A DNA stretch of 64,000 bases from Chania fonticola_B (GTDB taxonomy: Bacteria; Pseudomonadota; Gammaproteobacteria; Enterobacterales; Enterobacteriaceae), in assembly GCF_048537545.1 (NCBI RefSeq), contig NZ_CP183218.1; one strand, given 5' to 3'. Under the pieces are notes generated by a model. The model saw only the letters and a program-made list of their open reading frames with translations. It was not told where the DNA came from and searched no databases. The position numbers were made by a program, and so were the translations under genes. Numbering within the stretch: position 1 is the stretch's first letter; every line of letters begins with the position of its first letter. Shown here piece by piece: positions 53,531 through 62,341 of the stretch.

Positions 53531-54283
53531 ATGTCATTGCGCCGTTGGCTCTGTTTGTCTGTTACGTTGCTGATTATTATCGCCATTGCCACCTATTTCT
53601 GGCTGAAACCGGCCCACCCGGATGCGCTGTGGCATATCGTCAGCCAACAATGCCTGCCGAATCAGCAACAAAACCATAATCCGGCCCCCTGCGCACAGGT
53701 AGATGAGCAGGCCGGGTTCGTCGTGCTGAAAGACCGCAATGGGCCTTTGCAATACCTGTTGATGCCAACGGCCAAAATCACCGGCATAGAAAGCCCACTG
53801 GTCTTAGAGCCCGACACTGCCAACTTATTCACCTTAGCCTGGCAGGCCCGGCATTTTATGGCGGATAAACTCGGTAAACCGATCGACGATGCCGCCATCT
53901 CTCTGGCGATCAACTCCGAATATGGCCGTACGCAAAATCAGCTGCATATTCATATCTCCTGCCTGCAACCGGCGGTAAAAAACCGGCTGGCGCAGCTGCA
54001 AGGGGATTTCAGCGAAAGCTGGCAGCCGCTACCCGGTGGATTGCTGGGGCATGATTATTTGGCTCGCCGCGCCAGCGCTGCTGAACTCAAGCAGCTTGGG
54101 GCATTCCGTTTGCTGGCTCAGGGCGTTGAGGGCGCACGTGAAAGCATGGGGAGCTACGGCATGGCGATGACGGCCTTACCGGGAGGGGATTTCCTGCTGT
54201 TGGCTGTGAAACGTAACCTATGGCAGCTGAATCTGGCCTCCGCCGAAGAGATCCAGGATCACAGCTGCCAGGTACTGCATTAA
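53531..54283 (+). CDS. cdh: CDP-diacylglycerol diphosphatase
   Basis: A 250-residue membrane-anchored hydrolase of the HIT superfamily that converts CDP-diacylglycerol to phosphatidate and CMP. It has one N-terminal membrane helix (about 5-25), the conserved PLQYLLMPT, the HIT-like motif QLHIHISC (about residue 138) and the ending SAEEIQDHSCQVL as in E. coli Cdh (251 residues). GAGG lies about 9 bases before the ATG. It is followed at once by a REP-like unit. Confidence 0.93.
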   Translation: MSLRRWLCLSVTLLIIIAIATYFWLKPAHPDALWHIVSQQCLPNQQQNHNPAPCAQVDEQAGFVVLKDRNGPLQYLLMPTAKITGIESPLVLEPDTANLFTLAWQARHFMADKLGKPIDDAAISLAINSEYGRTQNQLHIHISCLQPAVKNRLAQLQGDFSESWQPLPGGLLGHDYLARRASAAELKQLGAFRLLAQGVEGARESMGSYGMAMTALPGGDFLLLAVKRNLWQLNLASAEEIQDHSCQVLH

Positions 54284-54305
54284 CCCCTCACCCCAACCCT
54301 CTCCC

Positions 54306-55590
54306 TGTACAGACCGGGGACATCATGAACACTTGTTCGGGGACATGGTAGACACTTACAACATAGGTATGAGTACTTCTGAGTGGAGTTGCTTATGCCG
54401 TGGGATGAGAGATCTGCCATGTCATTACGTACCGAGTTTGTGCTTTTCGCCTCACAAGAAGGCGCTAATATCCGTGCGCTATGCCGTCAGTTCGGCATAG
54501 CGCCTGCTACCGCATACAAGTGGTTACATCGCTGGCACTCTGATGGGCGCGCCGGTCTGAACGAACGTTCTCGAGTGCCACACCATTCCCCCAGCAGAAC
54601 CTCTGACACCGTTGTCCAACATCTCCGCGCTGCACACCTGGCCCATCCGATGTGGGGCGCACGCAAGCTCAAGCGGTGGCTCGAGATGCAGGGGCATACG
54701 TTACCGGCCGCCAGCACCGTGCATAACCTCATGCGCCGCCATGACCTGCTACCGGGCGGTCCGTCACCGGCGCCCACCGTCGGACGCTTTGAACATGACG
54801 CCCCGAACCGACTCTGGCAGATGGACTTTAAAGGCCACTTCTCCTTCGCCGAAGGGCGTTGTCATCCGCTGACCTTGCTGGATGACCATTCGCGCTTCTC
54901 GCTCTGTCTGGCGCACTGCCCGGACGAGCGACGTGTCACCGTGCAGTCACAGTTGATAGCGGTGTTCGAACGTTATGGCTTGCCGGAGAGAATGACCATG
55001 GATAATGGTGCCCCCTGGGGCGACACGACGGGCAGTTGGACCGCGCTGGAACTGTGGCTGATGCGTCAGGGTATCCGGGTGGGTCACTCTCGGCCTTATC
55101 ATCCTCAGACTCAGGGTAAGCTGGAGCGCTTCCACCGCAGCCTGAAGGCAGAGCTCCTGCAGGGACGGTGGTTTACCCATGCCGCGCAGTTGCAGGAGGT
55201 GTTCGACGCCTGGCGAGATACCTACAACCTGGAACGCCCACACGAAGCCCTGTCAATGGCGGTGCCAGCGTCCCGTTATCAGCCTTCATCGCGACAGTAC
55301 AATGGCAATCCGGCGGCAGCCGAGTATGACGAGGGGGTCCTGGTCAGGAAAGTGGATGTCAGTGGAAAACTAAGCCTGAAAGGGATGGGTCTGAAAGTGG
55401 GCAAGGCCTTTATCGGTGAATATGTCGGGCTGAAGGAAAGTGAGAGAGAGGGCTACTACGAGATATGGTGGTACAGCACGAAAGTGGGGATGATCGACCT
55501 GAGAAATAGGTCGATCATCATGGGTAAAGGATGTTAAAAAGTGTTCACCATGTCCTTGAACACCTGTCTACCATGTCCCCGGTCTGTACA
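54306..55590 (+). mobile_element. IS481-family insertion sequence
   Basis: A 1285-bp element with terminal inverted repeats: the first 18 bases of both ends are identical (TGTACAGACCGGGGACAT), and similarity continues imperfectly to about base 57. It is flanked by a 5-bp direct repeat CTCCC (54301-54305 and 55591-55595), evidence of recent transposition. One intact transposase gene. Confidence 0.92.
54395..55537 (+). CDS. IS481-family transposase
   Basis: A 380-residue DDE transposase. An N-terminal helix-turn-helix (about 10-50, NIRALCRQFGIAPATAYKWL) precedes an rve integrase core with Asp144 (WQMDFKGHF), Asp203 (TMDNGAPWG) and Glu244 (GKLERFHRS), 40 residues after the second Asp. ATG 54395 has GGAG 7 bases upstream; a GTG four codons earlier is an alternative. 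The frame is complete, so the element may be active. Confidence 0.93.
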   Translation: MPWDERSAMSLRTEFVLFASQEGANIRALCRQFGIAPATAYKWLHRWHSDGRAGLNERSRVPHHSPSRTSDTVVQHLRAAHLAHPMWGARKLKRWLEMQGHTLPAASTVHNLMRRHDLLPGGPSPAPTVGRFEHDAPNRLWQMDFKGHFSFAEGRCHPLTLLDDHSRFSLCLAHCPDERRVTVQSQLIAVFERYGLPERMTMDNGAPWGDTTGSWTALELWLMRQGIRVGHSRPYHPQTQGKLERFHRSLKAELLQGRWFTHAAQLQEVFDAWRDTYNLERPHEALSMAVPASRYQPSSRQYNGNPAAAEYDEGVLVRKVDVSGKLSLKGMGLKVGKAFIGEYVGLKESEREGYYEIWWYSTKVGMIDLRNRSIIMGKGC

Positions 55591-55767
55591 CTCCCAAAGG
55601 GAGAGGGAGCTGATAGCCCCTGCTCGTTTGGAAGTAAAAAGGTCACCTTAGCAACCGCGATCGCCCTTTCAACCAAGGTGAATTAGCCAGTGCCCATGAA
55701 GAATCACTACACTTTCAGCCCAGCTCGATCGGTCCCCTCTCCTGGGGGAGAGGGTTAGGGTGAGGGG

Positions 55768-57813
55768 TCACTTCTTGTTCTTCATCTGCTGCAGGATCTT
55801 GCCACACTGGTTTTCTTCGCCACCGTCACTCGGTGAAACCAGGGCAAGCAATGCCGCTGCCGGAGCAACGACAACGCCCAACGCCACCGCAGCCACCCCG
55901 CGGGCAATCAACGGCCCAGCCTTCACGCCAGCGTCCGGTTTTTTAAACGTCCCTTTGACATACAGCGGCGAACGCAAGGTCAGCACCCGCATCCCTTTGC
56001 TTTCCGGATCGATGGACAGATCCAGCCGCTCGGTGGCGAAATTGATGTTGCCGGTGATGTTGATGATGGCATTTTCCGTATCAAACACGAACAGCCGTGG
56101 CGTCGCCAACCCGCTGCGAATGCCGACATCCGCCGCCGCGCAGTTGATCCCCACCTCGTCATCACCAAACAGTTGAGCGACCAGGTAGTTACCTACGTTG
56201 AGGCCCAGAATTTCCATCAGGCTGCGGCTGATCACACCGTCATTGATCAGCAGGCGCAGATCGCCGCTGCTGGTCGCCAGCAAATCGGCCATCGAGTTGC
56301 CGCTGCCCGTTAGCTTGGCATCGCCGTTCAATTCCCCCAGGCTGCGCTTCATCGACTCCACGTTCGGCAGCAGCTGCTTCAGCTGGAACTTACGCGCGTG
56401 CATATCCACACGGCCCTGCATCGGGTTCTTGCTACCATCAAGACGGACGGTGGCATTCAGGTTGCCTCCGGCCACGCCGAAGCGCAGCGGGTCCATCAGG
56501 ATCACCGCGTTATCCAGCTTAAGGTGGGTATTCAGATCGCTCAGCGGCAGCGAACTGCCATGCTCAATACGTTTGGCGGTAAATTTGACGTCGGCATCCA
56601 TTACCCCCCAGCTTTTGGTTTCGAACTTCTCAACCGGCAGCACTTTGTCGCTCGGCTGGCGGGTTTTCTCGCCGCGATTGGCTTTCTGCTGATTGGAGTC
56701 CGCGCCGATCAATGGCGCAAGATCGGCAAAACGCAGCTGTTTGGAAAGCACTTCACCGCTCAACTTGGGCCGCGGGTGGCTCGCAACGTACTTCAAGTCC
56801 CCATGGATATCGCTGTCACCGATCTTGCCGTCAAAGCCCTGATACTCGAATACAGCACCGCCCGGTTGATGCAACTGGGCGATAAGATGGCCATCGGTAG
56901 AATAAGGTGGAGTGTTGGGTAACAGCACGCCGGTCAGCGCATACAGGTTTCCCAGGCTGTCACCGGAGAATTTCAGCCGTAGATCCAGGCCGCCAAGGTT
57001 CAGCGGATCGGACAACGTCCCCGCAATCTGCACTCTGGTATTGCCGGAACGGACATCGGCCTGCAGCGGGAACGGAATATCAGCACTTTGCAGTGACAGC
57101 ATGCCACCTATTTTGCCGCTGCCTGACAGCGCTTCACCGTGGTATTTTCCTTTAATCTTCCAGCCGAAGACATAATCCGGCGTCGTCGCTTTATCTCCCG
57201 GCTGCTTACCCGCAACTTCACTAAAGGGCAGAGGCTTGCCAAGTGGGTCGATCAGCGCCTGGAAATCGGCCTTGAGCGTGGCGTCTTTAAAATCAATCTG
57301 GCCGCGATCGAACACGATATCGTGAATGCTGACAGACCAGTCTGACTGCGGTTGGTTGGGGTCTTTTTCGGCGCTGTTAGCCAGGTTGAAGGTCCAGTTA
57401 TTGTCACCGTTCGCCAGGCGCTGTAGCGAGGCATTTGGCTGTTTCAACCAGATACGCGGGATCAGCACCTCTTTGCCCAGCAGCGCCAATGGCGCGATCG
57501 AAGCATCGACGCGTTGCAGTGTGACCATCTCATCACCGGGGATCTTGGCAGGGTTGCCCAGCATAATATCTTCGGCGTGAATATGCGGCCAAGGTACCCA
57601 GGCACGCCAGCCTCCCTCATCCTGGTGACGTTCCCAGTTAACGCCCAGACCGCCACGAATAGCAAACGGGCGCTGCAGCTCGGCAGAGACTTTGCTATTG
57701 ATGGTGGGTTTGAGGCGGTTCCAATCGAAGGTGGCAATGAACACCACCAAAACCACGATAATCAGCAGTACGATGCCGCCAATCCAGCTAAAAGTTTTGC
57801 CTGTTCTTGTCAT
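55768..57813 (-). CDS. yhjG: AsmA-family envelope protein YhjG
   Basis: A 681-residue AsmA-like protein with one N-terminal membrane helix (about 10-28) and a long periplasmic beta-rich region. The C-terminal AsmA domain contains LNGDAKLTGSGNSMADLLATSSG and DTENAIINITGNINFATERLDL. Such proteins are thought to bridge the inner and outer membranes and move phospholipids. Similar in size to E. coli YhjG, with the same neighbours (pdeH, kdgK). It ends in a short region with a hydrophobic Ala/Val stretch and a basic tail. Confidence 0.88.
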   Translation of the reverse strand: MTRTGKTFSWIGGIVLLIIVVLVVFIATFDWNRLKPTINSKVSAELQRPFAIRGGLGVNWERHQDEGGWRAWVPWPHIHAEDIMLGNPAKIPGDEMVTLQRVDASIAPLALLGKEVLIPRIWLKQPNASLQRLANGDNNWTFNLANSAEKDPNQPQSDWSVSIHDIVFDRGQIDFKDATLKADFQALIDPLGKPLPFSEVAGKQPGDKATTPDYVFGWKIKGKYHGEALSGSGKIGGMLSLQSADIPFPLQADVRSGNTRVQIAGTLSDPLNLGGLDLRLKFSGDSLGNLYALTGVLLPNTPPYSTDGHLIAQLHQPGGAVFEYQGFDGKIGDSDIHGDLKYVASHPRPKLSGEVLSKQLRFADLAPLIGADSNQQKANRGEKTRQPSDKVLPVEKFETKSWGVMDADVKFTAKRIEHGSSLPLSDLNTHLKLDNAVILMDPLRFGVAGGNLNATVRLDGSKNPMQGRVDMHARKFQLKQLLPNVESMKRSLGELNGDAKLTGSGNSMADLLATSSGDLRLLINDGVISRSLMEILGLNVGNYLVAQLFGDDEVGINCAAADVGIRSGLATPRLFVFDTENAIINITGNINFATERLDLSIDPESKGMRVLTLRSPLYVKGTFKKPDAGVKAGPLIARGVAAVALGVVVAPAAALLALVSPSDGGEENQCGKILQQMKNKK

Positions 57814-57916
57814 AGCGGCTCCCTTGAGGCGATAGCTGACTGCGAAAATTGATAAGCAGCCTTACTGAAAGCCTAGTCGAGGATAAGCCTAAGTTCACGC
57901 GATGGGAACTAATGGG

Positions 57917-58717
57917 TCAAGGGATGGGGGCAATAAACCGCGTAGGCAGCGTTTTCAGCTGGTCAAAATGTGCAGGGCGGCTCAGGTAATACCCTTGGGC
58001 TGCAAACGCGCCAGAGCGCTGTACCAGCAGCCATTCCTGCTCTGTTTCTACCCCTTCGACAATCACTCCGTCGCTATGCTGGCTCATCAGGCGCACCAGG
58101 GTAAAAAACAGCTGGATGCCCTCGTCGCTTTGCTTGAGCAACATGAACAGCTCGCGCGCCACCTTGATATACTGATAACGCCAACTGCTGACCGCAGAGA
58201 AATTCGCCAACCCGCTACCAAAATCATCCAGCCACAGGCGCTCCGCTCCGGGGATATGCTGCAGCGGCCCATTCAACGCCCTGTCTGCCTGCTCAACCAG
58301 CTCAAAACGCAGGTAAGGCATGACGCTGATTTGCCGCTGCATCGCCGGGTGTCGCGGCAGGGCCTGTAAGGCCTTGCCGTCGATATTGATGGAGACCATC
58401 AACGCATGGTGGATAAACATGGCCTGCCATTGCTGCAGTAAATTGAGCTGTTCCTGAAGCACCGCCAGGCGCTGGCGCAACCCCAGCGCGGCAAAGTAGT
58501 CCTCGGGGGAGACCGGCTTGCTCGGTGCCGCCGGATGATGCACCGCAGTAAGCAGCTCTACCGCCAGCAATTTGCCGCAGGTGCGGTAAATGGGCTGAAA
58601 AGTATACAAACGCCGACACTGCCGCCAGTAACGGAAGACCTTGGCACGCTGCCAGGCGGCAAACAATGGCGTCAGTAGACCAGAGATCATGTTGGTTATC
58701 ATCGGTTCTATCGCCAT
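57917..58717 (-). CDS. pdeH: c-di-GMP phosphodiesterase PdeH (YhjH-like)
   Basis: A stand-alone EAL-domain protein of about 266 residues. The EAL signature is ELL (LAVELLTAV), as in E. coli PdeH; metal and catalytic motifs NIDG, ELVE, DDFGSG and EGVE are all present. It lowers c-di-GMP to favour motility in E. coli, where it belongs to the flagellar class 3 regulon. The start is uncertain: ATG 58717 or 58702 fit the family, and the frame opens at 58771. It lies between yhjG and kdgK, as in E. coli. Confidence 0.9.
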   Translation of the reverse strand: MAIEPMITNMISGLLTPLFAAWQRAKVFRYWRQCRRLYTFQPIYRTCGKLLAVELLTAVHHPAAPSKPVSPEDYFAALGLRQRLAVLQEQLNLLQQWQAMFIHHALMVSINIDGKALQALPRHPAMQRQISVMPYLRFELVEQADRALNGPLQHIPGAERLWLDDFGSGLANFSAVSSWRYQYIKVARELFMLLKQSDEGIQLFFTLVRLMSQHSDGVIVEGVETEQEWLLVQRSGAFAAQGYYLSRPAHFDQLKTLPTRFIAPIP

Positions 58718-58859
58718 TAGGGAATGGGAACGATAACGTTGCCGGAAATTTGTCGATCTTGTTATCGGCAACGCACAATAAAACTTTAAGCTTGGGTAAA
58801 AGGTCCCTACATTAAACCATTACCTACATGCAACGTTTCTATAACAAGAGGAAAATTTA

Positions 58860-59063
58860 ATGCCCTACGTAAATATCAAAATTACCCGCGAAGGCGCAAC
58901 CGCGGAGCAGAAAAAACAGCTAATTGCAGGTGTGACTCAACTGTTGGTCGATACGCTCGGCAAAAATCCGGCCACTACCGTGGTGGTTATAGATGAAGTG
59001 GAAACCGATAACTGGGGGATTGGTGGTCAATGTGTCACCGATCTGCGCGCGGCGGCCAAGTAG
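58860..59063 (+). CDS. 4-oxalocrotonate tautomerase-family small protein
   Basis: A 67-residue tautomerase-fold protein. After removal of Met the N-terminal Pro (MPYVNIKITREG) would be the catalytic base. GAGGAAA precedes the ATG. The substrate is unknown; family members isomerise keto-enol acids. It is a single gene between pdeH (divergent) and kdgK. Confidence 0.88.
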   Translation: MPYVNIKITREGATAEQKKQLIAGVTQLLVDTLGKNPATTVVVIDEVETDNWGIGGQCVTDLRAAAK

Positions 59064-59080
59064 TTTTCCTTCCTCAGCGG

Positions 59081-59101
59081 CGGGAAACCACGCGTTTCCC
59101 G
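59081..59101 (+). terminator. Hairpin after the tautomerase gene
   Basis: A perfect 7-bp stem (CGGGAAA/TTTCCCG) with a 7-base loop, 17 bases after the stop codon. No T-run follows. Confidence 0.4.
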
Positions 59102-59216
59102 ATCGCGATCATAAACTAATTAAAACGCTGTTTTATTCCTATTGACTCGCTTCGCCCTTGCGTTGAGACTGGACGTATTCGCAGCAACCAGACTCATTAT
59201 CAAGCCAGGGATTATC

Positions 59217-60149
59217 ATGAACAGCAAAAACCTCGCCGTGATCGGCGAATGCATGATCGAACTGTCGCAGAAAGGCGCCGATCTCAGCCGTGGATTCGGC
59301 GGCGACACCCTCAACACTGCCGTCTATATCGCCCGTCAGGTGCCGCAACAGGCGCTGAACGTGCATTACGTCACCGCGCTAGGCACCGACAGCTTCAGCC
59401 GGGAAATGCTGCAAACCTGGCAGCAGGAGCAGGTAAAAACCGATTTGATCCAGCAATTGGACAACAAGCTGCCGGGGCTGTACGTGATCGAAACCGACGA
59501 TACCGGCGAGCGCACCTTCTATTACTGGCGCAACGATGCGGCCGCACGCTACTGGCTGGATGGCCCGCAGGCAGAGAGCCTGTGTGCACAGCTGGCGCAG
59601 TTTGATTACCTGTATCTGAGCGGTATCAGCGTGGCGATCCTCAACCCTGCCAGCCGGCAAAAACTGCTGACCCTGCTGCGCCAATGCCGGGCCAACGGCG
59701 GCAAAGTGATCTTCGATAACAACTATCGGCCGCGGCTGTGGCAAAGCCAGCAAGAGACTCAGCAGGCCTATCGCGAGGTCCTGGCATGTACCGACATCGC
59801 CTTCCTGACGCTGGATGATGAAGATTTACTGTGGGGCAAGCAGCCGGTTGAGCAGGTGGTGAGCCGTACCCGCGACTTTGGCGTGAGTGAGATTGTGATT
59901 AAGCGTGGCGCAGATTCCTGCCTGGTGTTCAGCGCCGATGGGGGAACCCACGACGTACCGGCGGTCAAACTGCCAAAAGAGAAAGTGATTGATACCACCG
60001 CCGCCGGAGATTCCTTCAGCGCGGGTTATCTGGCTGTACGCCTGACCGGCGGTGATGCGGTTAGCGCGGCCAAACGTGGTCACCTGACCGCAAGCACGGT
60101 GATCCAGTATCGCGGGGCCATTATCCCACGCGAGGCGATGCCGCAATAA
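59217..60149 (+). CDS. kdgK: 2-keto-3-deoxygluconate kinase
   Basis: A 310-residue PfkB-family sugar kinase that phosphorylates 2-dehydro-3-deoxygluconate in hexuronate and pectin breakdown. The N-terminal PfkB motif (GGDTLNTAVYIARQV) and the C-terminal ATP/catalytic motif (DTTAAGDSFSAGYLAVRLTGG) are present, with Asp of GDSF as base. Nearly the same length as E. coli KdgK (309). I start at ATG 59217 (MNSKNLAVIGECMIE), as the frame upstream has no family match. Confidence 0.95.
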   Translation: MNSKNLAVIGECMIELSQKGADLSRGFGGDTLNTAVYIARQVPQQALNVHYVTALGTDSFSREMLQTWQQEQVKTDLIQQLDNKLPGLYVIETDDTGERTFYYWRNDAAARYWLDGPQAESLCAQLAQFDYLYLSGISVAILNPASRQKLLTLLRQCRANGGKVIFDNNYRPRLWQSQQETQQAYREVLACTDIAFLTLDDEDLLWGKQPVEQVVSRTRDFGVSEIVIKRGADSCLVFSADGGTHDVPAVKLPKEKVIDTTAAGDSFSAGYLAVRLTGGDAVSAAKRGHLTASTVIQYRGAIIPREAMPQ

Positions 60150-60169
60150 TTCCAGTTCCTGAACCGACT

Positions 60170-60196
60170 AGGAGGCGGGGCCACTCCCGCCGTCCT
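60170..60196 (+). terminator. Hairpin after kdgK
   Basis: A 10-bp GC-rich stem with one bulge (AGGAGGCGGG/CCCGCCGTCCT) and a 6-base loop lies 20 bases after the stop. No T-run follows. Confidence 0.4.
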
Positions 60197-60294
60197 CTCA
60201 TTCCACTGTATGTACGGTTTCATATACGGAGATTCAAGTTATTCGGCAAAGTTGGTTTCGCATCTAGTATTGCGAGCAATCACAGCCAATCCCG

Positions 60295-60858
60295 TCACTT
60301 GGGCGCAAACGGCTTCTTAACCAAGATGATATAAGGGAGCACAAAGAAATAAATGAAATTCAGTACGATGATAAGGTACAGTGCTAACATCCAAATGGCT
60401 GAAAAAAGTGCAAAGAAGAACGGCTGGGAGCCGAAAATTCGGTACATTCTGTTGTGCTGCGACAGATCTGTCACAGAAAAGTAGCTCATGTAAATAATGA
60501 GAACCGTCAGTAATATAAAACCTATCGTTGTCATACAAAGATACAGAATTGAAAATGTATTCTTAATTCCAGACTTTGATTTAATTACAGCTTCTTTACC
60601 GACGATAACCATAACGTAAACGGACAGGAAAGGGGTAGTAACAGCCACATAATTACTAATCACTTTCGCTGTAAAAGGAAAGAGCTCAGAGGTGAAGCCA
60701 ACCATCCCTAAAAAAAACTCATCTAGGAATTGGTTCAATGACATATAAAACTCGGAGTTAGGAACTTCCGGAATAACAGTCGAGAATAAAAAAACAGGAA
60801 TCAGACTCATGAACATGAATCGATAGGGAATATTAATTGGCTTTGATACACCATCCAT
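60295..60858 (-). CDS. Probable colicin immunity protein (four-helix membrane type)
   Basis: A 187-residue protein with four hydrophobic segments (about residues 13-30, 50-80, 98-123 and 145-180), the topology and size of immunity proteins for colicin A/B-type pore formers (about 175-178 residues). It lies 55-80 bases downstream of the colicin-like gene on the same strand. I chose ATG 60858 because GGAG lies 6 bases upstream; an ATG six codons earlier has no ribosome site. Immunity is inferred from topology and position, not sequence identity. Confidence 0.65.
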   Translation of the reverse strand: MDGVSKPINIPYRFMFMSLIPVFLFSTVIPEVPNSEFYMSLNQFLDEFFLGMVGFTSELFPFTAKVISNYVAVTTPFLSVYVMVIVGKEAVIKSKSGIKNTFSILYLCMTTIGFILLTVLIIYMSYFSVTDLSQHNRMYRIFGSQPFFFALFSAIWMLALYLIIVLNFIYFFVLPYIILVKKPFAPK

Positions 60859-60940
60859 TACCTTCTCCAATTTCATTAAATGAAGAAAAGTATAGCATAA
60901 TGAAAAGCGAGGAGCAGCACTCCCCGCTAATTTATTTGAT

Positions 60941-61885
60941 TTAACGTGTGATCACCCAATTATTAATCTGTTCTGCACGCTCAGGATCAAAGAAAGCCCC
61001 CGCCATCGCTGCTACAAGCGCGACACCAATGGTACTCACTGCAACCGGAACTGCGACAAACGCAGCAATGACAGCAAACACTGCGGCAGCGATGGCTCCA
61101 GCGGCTGTAGAAGCAGCTGCACTTAACCCAATGGCTTCCAATTGTAACATAAATGGCGACCAATCATTTCGCACGTAACCATCAATTGCTGCATAGATGA
61201 GCTTATTGACATTCACCGCCATAGATAAGACACCAAAGGAACGAGCCAGTCGTGACAAGTTATCGCCAAACACCTTGGCATCGGTATAAATCAACGCAAG
61301 TTTTAACGCATTTCTATCAGCCGAATTCAGGGCAAACTTGGGATTACTTCGGACTTTTTCAAATATGGCCATTGCCTGCTGATAGTTTTTAATTTTTTTT
61401 CCTTTGATATTAACCTTTAAGCCTTCCAAGGTGGCTTTATATTGTTGTCCATATTTTTCGATAGTTGATTTATTGAAGGAACTAACAAAAAGTAGTAAGT
61501 CCTCAACCTGCCCCCTTGCCATATTAACGCGATTCTGTTCGTTATCCATGCGTTCCGTACCGGAAAGAGCACGAACTCCTGTAACTGTTGTATTATTATA
61601 ATCAACGGCATACATTAAGCCAAAAATGCTAACGTTATAACATGTCGCCCCGGAGTCTAGATACATATTTTGGGCTTTATACGCCACCTTAGAGCTAACG
61701 CCAGATGATGAACTGCCATTACCACTATTACCATTACCAGAACCACCTCCCCAATGAACTCCAGAACCACCACTGCTGCTCGATGAGTCATCCGCGAAGG
61801 AAACGGAATATTTTCCATTACCAAAACTTGCATTCACAGCATCTTGTACATGCCCAATATTTGCATTGTCGTATGAATTACCCAT
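60941..61885 (-). CDS. Compact pore-forming colicin-like bacteriocin
   Basis: A 314-residue bacteriocin. The N-terminal 65 residues are Gly/Ser/Asn-rich, with GSGVHWGGGSGNGN (41-54), a signature of colicin translocation domains, and KYSVSF (25-30), resembling the TolA-binding region of colicin N. The C-terminal 200 residues match the ten-helix pore domain, with the diagnostic hydrophobic hairpin at 252-298 and the tail FFDPERAEQINNWVI. Only about 60 residues are left for receptor binding. AGGGGA lies 7 bases before the ATG. No lysis gene or LexA box is seen. Confidence 0.85.
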   Translation of the reverse strand: MGNSYDNANIGHVQDAVNASFGNGKYSVSFADDSSSSSGGSGVHWGGGSGNGNSGNGSSSSGVSSKVAYKAQNMYLDSGATCYNVSIFGLMYAVDYNNTTVTGVRALSGTERMDNEQNRVNMARGQVEDLLLFVSSFNKSTIEKYGQQYKATLEGLKVNIKGKKIKNYQQAMAIFEKVRSNPKFALNSADRNALKLALIYTDAKVFGDNLSRLARSFGVLSMAVNVNKLIYAAIDGYVRNDWSPFMLQLEAIGLSAAASTAAGAIAAAVFAVIAAFVAVPVAVSTIGVALVAAMAGAFFDPERAEQINNWVITR

Positions 61886-61913
61886 GATACATCCCCTTAT
61901 TTAATAATTTAAA

Positions 61914-61934
61914 CCTTAATAATTATTATTAAGG
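61914..61934. promoter_or_regulatory. AT-rich inverted repeat before the colicin-like gene
   Basis: A perfect 9-bp inverted repeat (CCTTAATAA/TTATTAAGG) around TTA lies 29-49 bases before the colicin-like start codon. It could be an operator or a leader hairpin. It does not resemble a LexA site. Confidence 0.4.
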
Positions 61935-62216
61935 CAGACTTATTATCCTGGGGAAATCAGCTCAAATAAATAAAACTGAGTTGTGTAGAAGATGGCACAA
62001 CAATTCATACTGACCTATCACACTAGAAATATTTATTCGATTGCACCTCCATTTAGATATGGTACCTAGTTTAACGCTTCCCGTTCATATAATAGCAATT
62101 GTGTGAAATTAAACCCTTAATTTAACGAGAACGTTTATTTTTTACCATTTACTATTCAACCAAAGTTAAAGACAGGCCCATTGAGGCGCAGTGCGCCACA
62201 CCAGGCCCAAAAATGC

Positions 62217-62247
62217 GAAAAGGCCAGCAACTATGCTGGCCTTTTTA
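62217..62247 (-). terminator. Terminator downstream of ilvC
   Basis: A 9-bp stem (AGGCCAGCA/TGCTGGCCT), extended by A-T pairs on both sides, with a 4-base loop; T-rich on either strand. It lies about 95 bases after the ilvC stop and also insulates the bacteriocin region. Confidence 0.75.
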
Positions 62248-62341
62248 GTTGGTCCGGTAAATCGAGCCGATCTGAATGGGCGCAGCATACAGCTGCCCCT
62301 ACGGTTTCATACCTCGGCATTCGACCCAATTGGTACGGGTT

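Larger units (their letters stand above)
54284..55767. repeat. REP-like inverted pair interrupted by an IS element
   Basis: The left unit (54284-54305 plus 55596-55607) reads CCCCTCACCCCAACCCTCTCCC, then after the IS AAAGGGAGAGGG, so the element sits in the loop of the CCCTCTCCC/GGGAGAGGG hairpin. The right unit (55734-55767) is inverted, ending GGTTAGGGTGAGGGG just after the asmA-family stop. Same design as at 16673-16853. Confidence 0.8.
61886..62341. other. Intergenic region upstream of the colicin-like gene
   Basis: A 456-base AT-rich gap that holds the bacteriocin promoter on its left part and the ilvC terminator on its right. No gene is supported. Confidence 0.45.

Noticed and set aside
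61886..62216. Search for a LexA (SOS) box upstream of the colicin-like gene
   Set aside because: No CTGT-N8-ACAG match on either strand; only an AT-rich inverted repeat is present.
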